Part shown: positions 8,074-8,823 of the stretch, one piece after another
Position numbering within the stretch: position 1 is the stretch's first letter
Layout: the number at the start of each line of letters is the position of its first letter
Source of the DNA: Rickettsiales bacterium
GTDB taxonomy: Bacteria; Pseudomonadota; Alphaproteobacteria; Rickettsiales; UBA998
NCBI GenBank assembly: GCA_019749855.1
Contig: JAIEPI010000018.1
Span: 1-8,823 of the forward strand
Reading direction: 5' to 3'
DNA: 8,823 nucleotides
Program-made: the position numbers and the translations under genes
Notes under the pieces: model-generated
Seen by the model: only the letters and a program-made list of their open reading frames with translations
Told to the model about the DNA's origin: nothing
Database searches by the model: none

Positions 8074-8498
8074 GTATTCACCCACGAAAACATATACATA
8101 TCCTTGCCCATTGCGTATTTCCTCAAGCGCCCTTCACACTCAAAGCCGAGCCAGATCATGAAGTCATACGCACGCCCATCGTTAGTATGCACTAAAGCTT
8201 GCAGCCGTGTGAATTGGCACTGGTACAGCGCGAGAAAATCCACGATGCGACGAATGGATGTTATTGTGCGGCGATAAAAGCGTGGCGTCAGTACCAGCCA
8301 TGCCTCAGCTACGCCATCACGCAGGCCACACACACCGCCGGAACCAATAATATAACCCTCCTCAGTCAAGGTGAAGGCATGCAGCACATTGGCTTTATCC
8401 AGCGCCGCAAGCATAAGCCCGCGCTGCTCAATCTCAAGTTCAGTGCCTTCCATGGCCATCAGGTGCATCGGCTGGAATGGAATCAGATCAATCGTCAT
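8070..8498 (-). CDS. gp13-like virion assembly protein with GNAT-type fold, 142 aa
   Basis: Probable member of the T7 gp13 group (gp13 is 138 residues), small proteins with a GNAT acetyltransferase-like layout needed for virion assembly. Features seen: an N-terminal IPFQPMHLMAM segment (6-16), IIGSGGVCGL as a beta hairpin (50-59), AEAWLVLTPRF (64-74), a helix with TSIRRIVDFLALYQ (80-93), and the C-terminal GNAT signature HTNDGRAYDFMIWLGFECEG (104-123). The usual acetyl-CoA loop (Q/R-x-x-G-x-G/A) is not visible after the central strand; the sequence there is RFYRRTITS. A structural rather than enzymatic role is therefore likely. The ATG at 8498 overlaps the nozzle gene by 11 nt and has AAGG 10 nt upstream. 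An earlier in-frame ATG at 8588 would overlap by 101 nt and is unlikely. An active acetyltransferase remains possible. Confidence 0.72.
   Translation of the reverse strand: MTIDLIPFQPMHLMAMEGTELEIEQRGLMLAALDKANVLHAFTLTEEGYIIGSGGVCGLRDGVAEAWLVLTPRFYRRTITSIRRIVDFLALYQCQFTRLQALVHTNDGRAYDFMIWLGFECEGRLRKYAMGKDMYMFSWVNT
8078..8083 (-). promoter_or_regulatory. Shine-Dalgarno deciding the gp14-like start
   Basis: Minus-strand GGGTGA lies 4 nt before the ATG at 8073 and inside the end of the gp13-like gene. It favours the ATG at 8073 over the in-frame GTG at 8085, and with the ATGA overlap it indicates reinitiation or coupling. Confidence 0.5.
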
Positions 8499-8823
8499 GA
8501 ATACCGAACCTTGGCGCAATGGCGCACACCGTAAACGGCAGTGGATCATCACCCTCGATATAAACATTGCCGCGTGTATCCGTGTCACTGGTAAACACCG
8601 CTTCTAAATCTTCTGGCCATACCGGCGCGAACAGCCCAGGAATTGCCCCGACAAAATCACGGATGCGTGTAAACTCGAGCGTGCGAGCCTGCCCCTCTTG
8701 CGGCCCCATCGCCCCACCAAGCGCTTTGTAAAGCCGCAATACCACCTTGTGAATGCGGCGCAGCTTGCCGAAAGCCGGACCATTCTGCCCACCCGCTTCT
8801 GGGCGCATGGTTTTAATTTTATG
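8488..8823 (-). CDS. Tail nozzle / tail tubular protein B-like (gp12-like), C-terminal 111 residues
   Basis: Partial gene whose 5' part lies beyond the right edge; the frame is open through base 8823. The fragment has GPAFGKLRRIHKVVLRLYK (15-33), then LGGAMGP (35-41). A region naming limits and outlets follows (IPGLFAPVWPEDLEAVF), and the ending is GNVYIEGDDPLPFTVCAIAP. This arrangement (a Gly-rich turn, a basic RxxRIxxVxLRL strand, a Gly-Pro turn, and a final PLPxTVxAIxPR strand) is what I recognise from the C-termini of podovirus nozzle proteins, which close the tail tube below the portal and adaptor. Its place just before the gp13-like gene agrees with T7 gene 12. An ATG at 8808 is internal and not the likely start. 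Stop is TGA at 8488-8490. Confidence 0.72.
   Translation of the reverse strand, partial: HKIKTMRPEAGGQNGPAFGKLRRIHKVVLRLYKALGGAMGPQEGQARTLEFTRIRDFVGAIPGLFAPVWPEDLEAVFTSDTDTRGNVYIEGDDPLPFTVCAIAPRFGIHDD

Noticed and set aside
8499..8588. Upstream in-frame ATG (8588) that would extend the gp13-like protein by 30 residues.
   Set aside because: It would overlap the nozzle gene by 101 nt, and the extension is Arg/Cys-rich shadow sequence. The shorter form matches the usual gp13 length and has an AAGG upstream.
1..8823. tRNA genes, CRISPR arrays, insertion sequences, attachment sites, toxin-antitoxin or defence genes.
   Set aside because: None seen: the window is almost completely filled by six minus-strand structural genes with only 64 intergenic bases in total.

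Overview
The window is a block of late structural genes from a tailed bacteriophage with a short tail (podovirus type), or from a prophage of that kind. All six genes lie on the minus strand and read from right to left. Their order matches T7 genes 12-13-14-15-16-17: the end of a tail nozzle protein, a small GNAT-like gp13 protein, a small gp14-like internal virion protein, a 628-residue gp15-like protein, a 1207-residue gp16-like protein, and a tail fibre or tailspike that runs off the left edge. The calls rest on gene order, protein lengths and recognisable sequence patterns; no database search was run. Base composition is roughly balanced. No host marker (tRNA, integrase, host gene, attachment site) is present, so the host cannot be named.

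Right part (about 8823-7618): the nozzle C-terminus, the gp13-like and the gp14-like genes overlap by a few bases (11 nt, then a 4-nt ATGA). Middle (7615-2106): the two large proteins expected to form the ejected core and conduit follow with a 2-nt gap and a 1-nt TAATG overlap, so the first five genes look like one translationally coupled unit. Left part: the only real intergenic gap, 62 nt (2044-2105), precedes the tail fibre gene. It contains a good sigma70-like promoter candidate on the minus strand and possibly a hairpin over the ribosome-binding site.

In this type of virion the nozzle closes the tail tube and the fibre binds the host surface. The gp14/gp15/gp16-type proteins sit inside the capsid and are ejected ahead of the DNA to build a channel across the cell envelope. 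Points worth a second look are the apparent absence of the lytic transglycosylase domain that T7 gp16 carries at its N-terminus, a GNAT fold without a visible acetyl-CoA loop, a mosaic tailspike with a probable beta-helix, and the promoter in the single gap. I see no undescribed defence, mobile or regulatory system: the window is a compact and fairly ordinary phage morphogenesis module. No stretch over 300 bases lacks a gene.
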